Numbered from the stretch's first letter, positions 48,871-58,859 are shown. The stretch: DNA of 64,000 nt from Gordonia prachuapensis (GCF_036350515.1 NZ_JAZDUE010000022.1:1-64000); one strand, 5' to 3'. Notes: generated from the letters alone by a model not told the origin. Numbers and translations are program-made.

Positions 48871-49832
48871 GAGGCATGCACCGGGCAGTAGTGCATGGGG
48901 TTGTCGCGTTCGGTCTCCGGCGGCAGGTTGCGTGTCGGTGTGTGGACCAACGGTGCGTCGGCCGGTGTCCGACCGGAAACACGGTCCCATGCGTCGCGGG
49001 CTCGAGGATGGGCGCGGTAGCGACGCGGCACCAGGGCCATCGCCACGCGTACCGCACGACAGAAATGGGTGAAACGTTGTTCGTCGCGGTCGGTCCACGT
49101 CAGGCCCATCATCTCGCGGATCGGGGCGTCATACAGGCCTGTGGTGAGCCAGAGGAAGAAGCGTTGCCCGGGCGTCGCGATCTTCCGCCACCAGCTCCGT
49201 GGTAGCCGTGACAGGAACGGCGGCGGCGGGAGCTCGCTGATGTCGAGGACCGTCCGGACGGCTGCGTGGTCCCGAAGAACATTGCGGCACATGTGGTCCC
49301 AGTATTCGAGGAAGTCCTCGTAGGTGTCCGGGCAGTGACGCATGCTGATGCCGTACATGGCGAACCAGGCGCGCGATTCCTGGAACAGTGCCTCTTTGTC
49401 CGCCTCGGTGATGCGGGGGCCGAAACGTTCGGCGCAGCGGATGTTGCCGTACCAGAAGGTGGCGTGCGCCCAGTAGAAGACGTCGGGATCGAGCGCATGG
49501 TAGCGGGAGCCGTCGGGCATCGGGCCCTTCACAGTGCGGTGGTAGTCGCGCACCTCACGGCCGGTGTCCGAGGTCCCATCGAAAACCGTGCCGATGATGG
49601 GATACAACGACCGCATGAGCCGCTGCCAGCGCTCACCGAAGAAGTCCGAGTGATCCCACACCGCCGCACCGAGTTTCGGGTGCATGTTCTGCATCGAACC
49701 GGACCACAACCCGGTGAGCATGCCCCGCCAGTCGCCGAAGTAGCGCCACGTGACGGAGTCCGGGCCGAGCGGTGCGTATCGTTCGGCCGGCGCGGGGACG
49801 GTTTCATCGACCGGGGCCGATGGAAGGCTCAT
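48837..49832 (-). CDS. DUF2236 (MpaB/Lcp-like) oxygenase-family protein, copy 2
   Basis: A 331-residue DUF2236 protein, the superfamily that includes latex-clearing rubber oxygenase and bacterial MpaB. It shares long near-identical blocks with the upstream gene: GSMQNMHPKLGAAVWDHSDF, then FFGERWQRLMRSLYPI, YHALDPDVFYWAHATFWYGN and DTYEDFLEYWDHMCRNVLRD. The histidines in HALDPDVFYWAHATFW are candidates for haem or metal contact. ATG 49832 overlaps the upstream stop (ATGA), so both are translated from one mRNA. No signal peptide is seen, unlike secreted Lcp. The substrate is unknown. Confidence 0.85.
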   Translation of the reverse strand: MSLPSAPVDETVPAPAERYAPLGPDSVTWRYFGDWRGMLTGLWSGSMQNMHPKLGAAVWDHSDFFGERWQRLMRSLYPIIGTVFDGTSDTGREVRDYHRTVKGPMPDGSRYHALDPDVFYWAHATFWYGNIRCAERFGPRITEADKEALFQESRAWFAMYGISMRHCPDTYEDFLEYWDHMCRNVLRDHAAVRTVLDISELPPPPFLSRLPRSWWRKIATPGQRFFLWLTTGLYDAPIREMMGLTWTDRDEQRFTHFCRAVRVAMALVPRRYRAHPRARDAWDRVSGRTPADAPLVHTPTRNLPPETERDNPMHYCPVHASRRATHPGRVG

Positions 49833-50878
49833 CGGCTTTCGCCGGTACTGATCATGCCCGGATAGGTGGCCCGGCGCGCGGCGTGTACGGGGCAGTAGTG
49901 CATGGGGTTGTCCCGTTCGGAACCGGACGGCAGGTTGCGTTCGGGGGTGTGTACCAACGGTGCGTCGGCGGCCACCCGGCCCGCGACCCGGTCCCAGGCG
50001 TCGCGGGGGCGGGGATGGCGCAGAAAGCGTTTCGGCAGCAGGCGGTGCATCACCAGGTTGACGCCACGGCCCAGCAGGCGGAACCGTCGCTCGTCGCGCT
50101 CGGACCAGGGCAGCCCGAGGATCTCCCGGACCGGCTCGTCGTAGAACCCGGTGGTCAGCCAGGTGAAGAAGCGCTGGTTGGGCTGGGCCATGTAACGGAA
50201 CCAGATCGCGTGCGGGATGAACCGCAGGAACGGCGGCGGTGGCAACTGCCCGATGTCGAGGACCGCGCGCACCGCCGGGTGGTCGCGAAGAACATTGCGG
50301 CACATGTGGTCCCAGTACTCGAGAAAATCCTCGTAAGTGTCCGGGACGGGACGCATCGACACCCCGTACATCGCGTACCAGGCCTTGGACTCCTCGAACA
50401 GTTGGCGTTTCTGGTCCTCGGTGAGCCAGGGGCCGAATCGCTCGCACAGGCGCACGTTGCCGTACCAGAAGGTGGCGTGCGCCCAGTAGAAGACGTCGGG
50501 ATCGAGCGCGTGGTACCGCGAACCGTCATCCATCTGTCCCTTGATGTCGCGGTGGTAGTCGCGCACCTCGTGACCGGTGGTGGGTCCGTCGGACGGGACC
50601 GGATCGAACACGACGCCGCTGATCGGATACAGCGACCGCATCAGGCGCTGCCACCGCTCGCCGAAGAAGTCGGAATGCTCCCAGACCGCCGCGCCCAGTT
50701 TGGGGTGCATGTTCTGCATCGACCCCGCCCACAAGCCCTGGAACATGCCGGTCCAGGTGCCCCAGATCTGCCACGTCAGGGAATCGGGACCCAAAGGTGC
50801 ATAATCTTCGGCGCGAGGCGTGACCTGCGGGGATGCAGGCGCACTCTCGGTCGGCTCGTCCGTCATCACCTCGGTCAT
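49829..50878 (-). CDS. DUF2236 (MpaB/Lcp-like) oxygenase-family protein, copy 1
   Basis: A 349-residue paralogue of the gene just downstream, with the same blocks and the same ending pattern (APLVHTP, RNLP, ERDNPMHYCPVHA). The two must come from a tandem duplication; they differ most in the N-terminal 35 residues and around residues 225-290. It is first in the two-gene operon, behind a consensus promoter with an overlapping inverted repeat, so it seems regulated. A role as a small-molecule or lipid oxygenase is only a family-level guess. Confidence 0.85.
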   Translation of the reverse strand: MTEVMTDEPTESAPASPQVTPRAEDYAPLGPDSLTWQIWGTWTGMFQGLWAGSMQNMHPKLGAAVWEHSDFFGERWQRLMRSLYPISGVVFDPVPSDGPTTGHEVRDYHRDIKGQMDDGSRYHALDPDVFYWAHATFWYGNVRLCERFGPWLTEDQKRQLFEESKAWYAMYGVSMRPVPDTYEDFLEYWDHMCRNVLRDHPAVRAVLDIGQLPPPPFLRFIPHAIWFRYMAQPNQRFFTWLTTGFYDEPVREILGLPWSERDERRFRLLGRGVNLVMHRLLPKRFLRHPRPRDAWDRVAGRVAADAPLVHTPERNLPSGSERDNPMHYCPVHAARRATYPGMISTGESR

Positions 50879-50886
50879 GAGACGAA

Positions 50887-50915
50887 AGTCTAAGATCGTC
50901 TCAGATCACTGTCAA
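50887..50915 (-). promoter_or_regulatory. Consensus promoter with operator for the DUF2236 pair
   Basis: On the minus strand, -35 TTGACA (50910-50915), a 17-base spacer and -10 TAGACT (50887-50892) lie 8 bases before ATG 50878, near-leaderless. TCTGAGA-CGA-TCTTAGA (50889-50905), an inverted repeat with one mismatch, covers the spacer and -10, a good place for a repressor. No regulator gene is adjacent. Confidence 0.7.
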
Positions 50916-50927
50916 CGACGCCGGTCG

Positions 50928-51812
50928 CTAGATGGGTACGAAACGCACTCGATTTCCGGCGACCAGCTGCGCGGCGTGATCGACGGCCGACGAGGTGAGC
51001 ACCGCGATGACGGGGTATCCGCCGGTCACCGGGTGGTCGGCGAGGAACAGGACGGGGCGGCCGCTCGGGGGGATCTGGATCGCGCCGTGCGGCACTCCCT
51101 CCGACGCCAGTTCGTCGGCATCGGCCCGGTGGGTGACGAGCGGGTCATCGCAGCCGGCGGGCCGGTCGACGCGGACGCCGACGCGGTCACTCTCGGCGCT
51201 GACCTCCCAGATCCCGCGCGTCAGGTCCGCGGGGGACCGCACATGGTCGCGGCGCGGTCCGTCGGTGATCTCGAGTTCGACGACATCGGGTGCATCGCCA
51301 CCGACCGGCGCAGTCAGTGTGGCCGGCCATGCCCCGGTCGTGGTGCCGACGGGCAGCTCGACCTCGGCCCGCAGCGGGTCGGGTCCCAGGCCGGAGAGGG
51401 TGTCGGTCGATCGGGACCCCAGCACCTCGTCGACATCCAGCCCGCCGCGCACGGCGAGATAGTTGCGGCACCCGTTGCTCGGGAGGCCGATCGACAGTTC
51501 CGCGTTGTCGTGCAACGTGCTCGCGGCATCGGTGCCAGCCAGGGAACCGTCGATGCGGACGTCGGATCGGGCGCCGGTCACCGCGACGAGGAGATCGCCG
51601 TGGGCGCGAATTCGTAGTCCGCCCATCGTCGTCTCGATCACGGCGGCGGACTCGGGATTGCCGACGAGTCGGTTGGCCAGGGTCAGCGAGCCGCGATCGG
51701 CGCCGCCGGACACCGGGACGCCGAGATGGGCGTAGCCACTGCGTCCGAGATCCTGCACCGTGGCCAGTGGGCCGGTGTCGATGACGACGATCTTCTTGCC
51801 GGATGCGCTCAT
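50928..51812 (-). CDS. pxpC: 5-oxoprolinase subunit C (PxpC/KipA-like)
   Basis: A 294-residue PxpC/KipA protein (biotin-dependent carboxyltransferase-like fold). Signatures are TVQDLGRSGYAHLGVPVSGG (about 17-36), ALVGN-type ANRLVGNPESAAVIETTMGG (about 44-63), and RPVLFLADHPVTGGYPVIAVL (split, about 250-270). With PxpB and PxpA it opens 5-oxoproline to glutamate using ATP. ATG 51812 overlaps the pxpB stop. No pxpA gene lies in the neighbourhood, so the third subunit must be elsewhere. Confidence 0.92.
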   Translation of the reverse strand: MSASGKKIVVIDTGPLATVQDLGRSGYAHLGVPVSGGADRGSLTLANRLVGNPESAAVIETTMGGLRIRAHGDLLVAVTGARSDVRIDGSLAGTDAASTLHDNAELSIGLPSNGCRNYLAVRGGLDVDEVLGSRSTDTLSGLGPDPLRAEVELPVGTTTGAWPATLTAPVGGDAPDVVELEITDGPRRDHVRSPADLTRGIWEVSAESDRVGVRVDRPAGCDDPLVTHRADADELASEGVPHGAIQIPPSGRPVLFLADHPVTGGYPVIAVLTSSAVDHAAQLVAGNRVRFVPI

Positions 51813-52459
51813 TCGTCGACCACGAATCTCACCATCGAGCCCGGCGCCAGCCGCGCGGGCGGGTCGGCCGTCTCGTCCCACATCGGTATCGAGGTGTGGC
51901 CCAACAACTGCCAGCCGCCCGGGCTCGTTCGCGGATAGACGGCGCTGTACCCGGCGGCGATCGCGATGGCGCCGGACGGCACCCGCGTACGGGCCTCGGG
52001 ACGCCGGCCGACCTGATCGAAGGGATGGTCCCCGCCGTCACGGGGCACGAGATAACCGAACCCCGGGGCGAACCCCATGAACTGGACCTGCCACACCGTG
52101 GCGGTGTGGAGCTCGATGACGTCCTCGGGCGTCGTGTTCACGATCTCCGCGACCTCGTGGAGGTCCGGGCCGTCGTAGACCACCGGGATGCGGATCTCGG
52201 CGGTGTCGCCGGCCGACGGTGCATCGTCGGCGGACACACCGCGCAGCGCTCGATGCACCCCGAGCATGTCGAGGCCGGCTCCGGGCTCGGCCTGGACGAG
52301 GACGGTGTGCGCGGTGGGCACGATGTCGCCGACCGACAGCGCGCCCGACTCGGTCGCCTCGCGCAACGCTGCCGCCGCGCGCCCGACCGCGGAGAGCGGC
52401 CGATCCTCGTCCCCGAAGTCGAGCACGACCGCATCGTGACCCGCGGGCAACTCGCGCAT
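51809..52459 (-). CDS. pxpB: 5-oxoprolinase subunit B (PxpB/KipI-like)
   Basis: A 216-residue PxpB/KipI protein, cyclophilin-like in the C-terminal part. Family features are IPVVYDGPDLHEVAEIVNTT (about 92-111), VWQVQFMGFAPGFGYL (about 122-137) and AIAAGYSAVYPRTSPGGWQLLGHT (split, about 165-188). It works with PxpC in 5-oxoproline cleavage; in Bacillus the KipI homologue inhibits a kinase. ATG 52459 appears leaderless. It is divergent from the PfkB kinase gene. Confidence 0.92.
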   Translation of the reverse strand: MRELPAGHDAVVLDFGDEDRPLSAVGRAAAALREATESGALSVGDIVPTAHTVLVQAEPGAGLDMLGVHRALRGVSADDAPSAGDTAEIRIPVVYDGPDLHEVAEIVNTTPEDVIELHTATVWQVQFMGFAPGFGYLVPRDGGDHPFDQVGRRPEARTRVPSGAIAIAAGYSAVYPRTSPGGWQLLGHTSIPMWDETADPPARLAPGSMVRFVVDE

Positions 52460-52465
52460 ACCGCC

Positions 52466-52471
52466 AACCTA
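52466..52471 (-). promoter_or_regulatory. -10 box, leaderless start of pxpBC
   Basis: TAGGTT on the minus strand lies 6 bases before ATG 52459. Confidence 0.5.
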
Positions 52472-52532
52472 CCGGCCGCACAGCGACGATGATGGCTGCA
52501 CGAGGGTGTCGCCCGCGACGTAGGAGGTGCCG

Positions 52533-53537
52533 GTGCGCGAGATCGTGGTCTGCGGGGAAGCGTTGGTGGACGTCGTCGCTGCGGCGAGCGCCCCGGCAGG
52601 TGGTGGGCGACTGCCGCCGCTGCAGCCCGCACTCGGCGGCGGGCCGTTCAACGTCGCGATCACGCTGGGCCGGCTGGGGAGTGCGGTGTCGCTGTGTACG
52701 GCCGTGTCCACCGACACGTATGGCGATGCGATCGTCGCGGCGCTGCAGGCCGCCGGGGTGGGGACGAGCCTGGTGCAACGCCGCGCCGAACCCACCTCGC
52801 TGGCACTCGCCACCATCGGGGCCGATGGTGGCGCCCACTACTCGTTCTATGTCGAGGGAACCGCCGACCGGCAGGTCCTCGCTCCCGAACCGTTCGCCCA
52901 GACGGTCGCCGCGGCCTGTTTCGGGACGCTGTCGATGGTGCTCGAACCCGGTGCGTCCGTGTATGAGTCGCTGCTCCGGCGATGCCACGCGGAGGGGCGG
53001 TCGGTGATCGTCGACCCGAACATCCGCGCGGCGGTCATCGACGACGAAGACGGCTACCGCCGGAGATTCGCATCGTGGATGGACGCCGTCGACATCGTGA
53101 AGCTGTCCGACGAGGACGCGGCATGGCTGGCGCGGGGCCCGCACGGATCCACGCCCGACGACTGGCTGGCTGCGGGTGTGAGCGCGATCATAACCACCGC
53201 GGGGGCCGACGGGATCGTCGTGCGCACCGCCGGGTCCACCATTTCGGTACCCGCCCGCCCCACCGAGGTCGCCGACACCATCGGTGCAGGTGACAGTGTT
53301 GTCGGTGGGCTGCTTCGGTATCTGGATCGGACCGGCGCGCTCTCGCCCGCGGCAATCGCCGCTCTGGGCCCGGCGCAGTGGCGTTCGGCCGCCGAATTCG
53401 CAGGTCACGTCGCTGCGATCACGGTCGCGAGGCCAGGCGCGGACCCTCCGTGGGCGAGCGAGCTGGCAAGCGACTACGTTGATAGCCAACAGCATCCTTA
53501 CCCGGATCTGCGAAGTACATGGCTCAAACCTGAGTAA
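52533..53537 (+). CDS. PfkB-family carbohydrate kinase
   Basis: A protein of about 334 residues of the ribokinase/PfkB family. Substrate-side motif GGGPFNVAITLGRLG (about 34-48), the SVIVDPNIRAAVI segment (about 156-168), and the catalytic anion hole DTIGAGDSVVGGLL (about 248-261) with the base Asp. It phosphorylates a sugar or nucleoside; fructokinase-like is the best guess. GTG 52533 is chosen because GGAGG ends 6 bases before it; GTG 52527 would overlap that site. Confidence 0.9.
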   Translation: MREIVVCGEALVDVVAAASAPAGGGRLPPLQPALGGGPFNVAITLGRLGSAVSLCTAVSTDTYGDAIVAALQAAGVGTSLVQRRAEPTSLALATIGADGGAHYSFYVEGTADRQVLAPEPFAQTVAAACFGTLSMVLEPGASVYESLLRRCHAEGRSVIVDPNIRAAVIDDEDGYRRRFASWMDAVDIVKLSDEDAAWLARGPHGSTPDDWLAAGVSAIITTAGADGIVVRTAGSTISVPARPTEVADTIGAGDSVVGGLLRYLDRTGALSPAAIAALGPAQWRSAAEFAGHVAAITVARPGADPPWASELASDYVDSQQHPYPDLRSTWLKPE

Positions 53538-53547
53538 AGGGGTACGT

Positions 53548-54870
<1,323 letters not shown>

Positions 54871-54888
54871 CCGAGTCCGGGGGGCCTG

Positions 54889-54910
54889 CGGCCCGCGACT
54901 GCGCGGGCCG
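54889..54910 (+). terminator. Hairpin after gltA
   Basis: CGGCCCGCG (54889-54897) and CGCGGGCCG (54902-54910) form a perfect 9-base-pair stem with loop ACTG, 18 bases past the gltA stop. It has no T tract and may reduce read-through into the FKBP gene. Confidence 0.65.
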
Positions 54911-54948
54911 CGACAGATTCTGATCCGACGACTCAAAGGAGAGTCCCG

Positions 54949-55317
54949 TTGACCAGCGCTGAGAAGCCCGAAGTCGATTTCCCGGAGGGCCCCGCGCCGT
55001 CCGAACTCCAGATCACCGACCTCGTCGTCGGCGACGGCGCCGAGGCGCAGCGTGGTGGCGTCGTGGACGTCCACTACGTCGGTGTCGAGTTCGACTCCGG
55101 TGAGGAGTTCGATTCCTCGTGGGATCGCGGACAGTCGGCGAACTTCCCGCTCGACCGCCTGATTCCCGGCTGGCAGGAAGGTATCCCCGGCATGAAGGTC
55201 GGCGGCCGCCGCCGGCTGACCGTGCCGCCGCAACTCGCCTACGGCCCGGCGGGCGCCGGACACCGCCTGTCCGGCAAGACCCTGGTGTTCGTGATCGACC
55301 TGCTGGGCGTCGGGTAG
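54949..55317 (+). CDS. FKBP-type peptidyl-prolyl isomerase
   Basis: A 122-residue single-domain FKBP that speeds cis-trans change at proline bonds. It contains VVDVHYVGVEFDSGEEFDSSW (split, about 38-58), FPLDRLIPGWQEGIPGMKVGGRRRL (split, about 66-90), PPQLAYGPAGAG and LVFVIDLLGVG, i.e. all the usual pocket residues (Tyr, Phe/Asp, Trp, Ile, Tyr, Phe). TTG 54949 follows AAAGGAGAG. No signal peptide, so it is cytoplasmic. Its stop TAG is 3 bases before, and in frame with, the photolyase gene. Confidence 0.95.
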   Translation: MTSAEKPEVDFPEGPAPSELQITDLVVGDGAEAQRGGVVDVHYVGVEFDSGEEFDSSWDRGQSANFPLDRLIPGWQEGIPGMKVGGRRRLTVPPQLAYGPAGAGHRLSGKTLVFVIDLLGVG

Positions 55318-55320
55318 GCG

Positions 55321-56625
55321 ATCTCCACGAAGCCCTCGCTGCTCTGGCTCCGGCGCGATCTGCGCTGCCATGATCTCCCGCCGCTCATCGCGGCGCAGGA
55401 GGCGGGCGACGAGGTATTGGTCTGTTTCGTCGTGGACCCGCGACTGGAGAAGTCGTCGGGTCCACGACGTCTGAGTTTCCTGTTCGACTCGCTGCGTGAC
55501 CTCGATGATCAGCTCTCGGGGCGACTGTTGGTGGTGCGCGGGCGGCCCGACGAGGAGATCCCGCGGTTGGCGGATGCCGTCGACGCGACGTCGGTGCACA
55601 TCAGCGGGGATTTCTCGCCGTTCGGCCGTCGGCGGGACGCGGCGGTCGCCGAGGCGCTCGGCGACGTTCCACTCGAGGCGGTGGGCTCCCCGTACCTGGT
55701 GTCACCGGGCCGCGTGACCAAGCCCGACGGCGACCCGTACAAGGTGTTCACGCCGTACTTCAAGCAATGGCGCGAACATGGCTGGCGGAAACCGGCCACG
55801 TCGTCGGTCGAGCCGGCCGGGCTGATGGACCCGAGCGACATCAAGCGCTCCGGCCGCATCAAAGTTCCTGCGGCACCGGTGAAATCGCCACTGCCGGCAG
55901 GCGAGCGAGCTGCTCGGAAGCGCTGGCAGGCGTTCGTCGACGACGATCTCGCCGGCTACGACAGCGATCGTGATCGGCCGGACCTCGATGTGACCAGCCG
56001 GATGTCGGCCTACCTGAAGTACGGCAACATCCATCCCCGGACCATGGCCGCCGATCTCGGCAGATCGAAAGGCGCACAGGCCTATCTGCGGGAGCTCGCC
56101 TTCCGCGACTTCTATGCCGACGTGTTGTACCACTGGCCGGATAGTGCATGGCGGAACTGGAACAGGCAGTTCGACGACATCGCACTCGACACCGACAAGG
56201 CCGCCTACGCGCGCTTCGAGGCCTGGAAAGAAGGTCGGACCGGCTTTCCGCTGGTCGACGCCGGTATGCGTCAACTCGCCGAAACCGGTTTCATGCACAA
56301 CCGAGTTCGGATGCTCACCGCGTCGTTCCTGGTGAAGGATCTGCACCTGCCGTGGTGGTGGGGCGCGCAATGGTTCCTCGATCAACTGATCGACGGAGAC
56401 ATGGCGTCCAATCAGCACGGCTGGCAATGGGCGGCGGGAACCGGAACCGATGCGGCGCCGTACTTCCGGGTGTTCAACCCCAACACCCAGGCCGACCGGT
56501 TCGATCCGGACGGGGACTACGTCCGGCGATGGGTCCCGGAGTACGGCTCCGACGATTACCCGGCGCCGATGGTCGATCACAAGGCCGAGCGTGAGGAAGC
56601 GCTGCGCCGATTCCGGCAGATCTGA
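55321..56625 (+). CDS. phr: Deoxyribodipyrimidine photolyase (class I CPD) with no usual start codon
   Basis: A protein of about 434 residues. The N-terminal antenna domain begins LLWLRRDLRCHDLPPL; the FAD domain holds GRTGFPLVDAGMRQL, NRVRMLTASFLVKDLHLPWW and NQHGWQWAAGTGTDAAPYFR, with the tryptophans of the electron path. It repairs cyclobutane pyrimidine dimers with blue light. The conserved start needs translation from about 55321-55336, yet between the FKBP stop (TAG 55315) and TTG 55417 there is no ATG, GTG or TTG: the codons read GCG ATC TCC ACG AAG CCC. Start at ATC 55321 is my working choice; TTG 55417 would cut the first 32 residues. Confidence 0.85.
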   Translation: MSTKPSLLWLRRDLRCHDLPPLIAAQEAGDEVLVCFVVDPRLEKSSGPRRLSFLFDSLRDLDDQLSGRLLVVRGRPDEEIPRLADAVDATSVHISGDFSPFGRRRDAAVAEALGDVPLEAVGSPYLVSPGRVTKPDGDPYKVFTPYFKQWREHGWRKPATSSVEPAGLMDPSDIKRSGRIKVPAAPVKSPLPAGERAARKRWQAFVDDDLAGYDSDRDRPDLDVTSRMSAYLKYGNIHPRTMAADLGRSKGAQAYLRELAFRDFYADVLYHWPDSAWRNWNRQFDDIALDTDKAAYARFEAWKEGRTGFPLVDAGMRQLAETGFMHNRVRMLTASFLVKDLHLPWWWGAQWFLDQLIDGDMASNQHGWQWAAGTGTDAAPYFRVFNPNTQADRFDPDGDYVRRWVPEYGSDDYPAPMVDHKAEREEALRRFRQI

Positions 56626-56633
56626 TCGACGGC

Positions 56634-56639
56634 TAGGCT
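56634..56639 (+). promoter_or_regulatory. -10 box, leaderless start
   Basis: TAGGCT ends 6 bases before GTG 56646; the same hexamer and spacing occur at echA6 (61878). Confidence 0.55.
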
Positions 56640-56645
56640 GACTCG

Positions 56646-57680
56646 GTGACCGTCCCACTCGACCCGTTCGTCGCCGAGGTCACCGCGGGCCCCGAGTGGG
56701 AAGGCCTGAACTGGTCGGCCCAACGTCATTCGGGCAACGTCCGAATCGGATATCTCAGCGGTGACACCGCCGGCCCCGATGATGAGGACAGCCTGGACTG
56801 GTCGGTGGTCGGGGAGCGGTTCGACGTCGTCTACGGTCCACTCGCCTGTGAGCCGGTCTCCCGCGCCGTGGTCGGCGTGGACGATCCGGCGACATCGGCA
56901 CACGAACTCGCGGAACATGTTTCCCGCAACCCGCAGGCGTCCACGGTGCTGGCGGCGGTACTGCGGGCGGGGTCCCGGGCAACGGTCCGGGAGGCCCTCG
57001 ACATCGAATCGTGGGCGTACTCGACCCTTCTCGGTGGGGAGGAGTTCGCGGCGTGGCTGACCGCCCGCGGTCCGCGACCCCTGCCGCCTACGCCACCGGC
57101 ATCCCCGGTGCTCGTCGAGCGTCACGGCGACCGTGTCGTCGTCACGCTCAACCGGCCGGAACGACGCAACGCGTTCGGGGCGGCCGTGCGGGACGCGCTG
57201 GTGGCCGCGCTCGAAGTGTGCGTACTCGACGACTCGATCACTGCGGTGGAACTACGCGGCGCCGGTCCGGTGTTCTGCGCGGGCGGTGACCTCGATGAGT
57301 TCGGCACCACACCCGACCCGGTGACCGCCCATTTCGTCCGTACGGCCGGCGGCGCCGGTGCGCGTCTGGCCGAGATCGCGGGGCGCACAACGGCTTTTCT
57401 GCACGGAACCTGCGTGGGCGCCGGGATCGAGCTGCCCGCGTTGGCCGGTCGAGTGGTGGTCGACCCGGCCACCACGTTCCGGCTGCCGGAGGTGGGCATG
57501 GGCCTGATCCCCGGCGCCGGCGGCACAGTCGGCATCCCGCGTCGGATCGGTCGATGGCGTGCGTTCCATCTCGCCGTGACCGGAGTCGGGATCGGCGCCC
57601 CCACCGCACTGCGATGGGGGCTGGCCGATGACGTCGCCGATGTTGCCGTCGCCGATGTCGCGGGCTTAGCGGGCCAGTGA
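56646..57680 (+). CDS. Enoyl-CoA hydratase/isomerase with N-terminal extension
   Basis: A 344-residue protein. Residues about 155-340 form a crotonase domain: LNRPERRNAFGAAVRDALV, AGPVFCAGGDLDEFG (oxyanion hole) and GTCVGAGIELPALAGRVVVD, LPEVGMGLIPGAGGT. The first ~150 residues are an extra domain I do not recognise (DWSVVGERFDVVYGPLACEP). The usual catalytic Glu pair is only partly present (Glu in LPEVGMG). The domain pairing may mark a dedicated step in acyl-CoA breakdown. GTG 56646 appears leaderless. The 3' end overlaps the ABC permease gene by 15 bases. Confidence 0.85.
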   Translation: MTVPLDPFVAEVTAGPEWEGLNWSAQRHSGNVRIGYLSGDTAGPDDEDSLDWSVVGERFDVVYGPLACEPVSRAVVGVDDPATSAHELAEHVSRNPQASTVLAAVLRAGSRATVREALDIESWAYSTLLGGEEFAAWLTARGPRPLPPTPPASPVLVERHGDRVVVTLNRPERRNAFGAAVRDALVAALEVCVLDDSITAVELRGAGPVFCAGGDLDEFGTTPDPVTAHFVRTAGGAGARLAEIAGRTTAFLHGTCVGAGIELPALAGRVVVDPATTFRLPEVGMGLIPGAGGTVGIPRRIGRWRAFHLAVTGVGIGAPTALRWGLADDVADVAVADVAGLAGQ

Positions 57681-58859
57681 GAAGACCTCGGACCACTTGA
57701 CCCGCGACCCGGTCCGCAGGATCGACCGCTGGTAGATGCGCGCCGCGAACCAGGTCGCGGCGGCACATGCCGCGATCATCAGGGCGAAGGTGACCACGAT
57801 CTGCAGCCCGGTGGTGTCGCCCGTCGCGATGCGGATCGGCATCAGGGCGGCACTGAACGGCGGAATCCACGAGAGCGTCTGGATCAGCGTCGAATCGAGC
57901 GCCTGTATCCCGAAGATGCCGGAGTACATGACCGCGATCGCGAGCACCGTCAGCGGCGCCGAACTGGCGTTGAGTTCCTCCTGCCGGGACACGATCGCAC
58001 CGGTCGCCGCATACAGCGTCGCGAAGAACAGGAAGCCCAGCAGGAACCACGCGATCACGGCGGCGAACATGCCGATGGCGGCGCCGGGAAGCGTCAGCAG
58101 GCCCGTGACCTGCCCGGCGATCAACGCGGTGGCGCCGAGCAGCAGCACCTGGGCCAAGGCGATCGCACCGATGCCGATGATCTTGCCCCACAACAGATGT
58201 AGTGGCTTGATGGTGGCCAGCAGGATCTCGACGACGCGCGACGTCTTCTCTTCGACGACGCCGACGGAGACCATCGAGCCGCCCATCATGATCGCGGTGA
58301 TCAACAGGATGGTGCCGACGAGTGCGATGACGATGCGCTGCCCCTCGTCGGGCCGGTCCGGTGAGGTCTGTTCGACGGTGACGGTGGCGCGGGGCAGCGC
58401 GGCGGCCGACACCCCCTGCGCCTCGAGTGCGCGGTTGAGGGACACCTGATCCACCGCCGAACGGACCACACCGTCCAGCGCCGGATCCGGGCTGTTCTCA
58501 CTGATCAACACGAAGGCGTCCGGTCCGGTGCCGGGCACGAGTGCGAGCGACAGGTCACCGTCGGACACCTGGGTTCTCGCCTCCTCGGGTGACGCCACCT
58601 CGGTCACGTCGACGGACAAGCCGGTGGCCGTGCCGACTTCTTCGATGGTCTGCGCGAGGACCGCGTCCTGGCCGACGACACCGACCCGCTCGGGCTCGTC
58701 GTCGCCGGTCAGCAGGTTCAGGACGATGGCACCGGCGACGATCACCACCATCAGCAGCGCGGTACTGATCACGAACGACTTGGTCTTGGCGCGGGTCACG
58801 ATCTCGCGTTCGGCGACGAGCCAGATCGAGCGCGCGGCACCGGTTTCGGGGCTTTTCAT
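57666..58859 (-). CDS. ABC-2 type permease (NatB-like)
   Basis: A 397-residue permease: one membrane helix at residues about 27-50, a large outside domain (about 50-175), then five or six helices to residue 385. The EKTSRVVEILLATIKPLHLLWGK segment (split, about 207-229) is the coupling helix region of NatB/YhaP-like exporters. ATG 58859 overlaps the ATPase stop by 4 bases. It is the last gene of the XRE-led operon. The substrate may be sodium or a peptide; undecided. Confidence 0.9.
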   Translation of the reverse strand: MKSPETGAARSIWLVAEREIVTRAKTKSFVISTALLMVVIVAGAIVLNLLTGDDEPERVGVVGQDAVLAQTIEEVGTATGLSVDVTEVASPEEARTQVSDGDLSLALVPGTGPDAFVLISENSPDPALDGVVRSAVDQVSLNRALEAQGVSAAALPRATVTVEQTSPDRPDEGQRIVIALVGTILLITAIMMGGSMVSVGVVEEKTSRVVEILLATIKPLHLLWGKIIGIGAIALAQVLLLGATALIAGQVTGLLTLPGAAIGMFAAVIAWFLLGFLFFATLYAATGAIVSRQEELNASSAPLTVLAIAVMYSGIFGIQALDSTLIQTLSWIPPFSAALMPIRIATGDTTGLQIVVTFALMIAACAAATWFAARIYQRSILRTGSRVKWSEVFSLAR

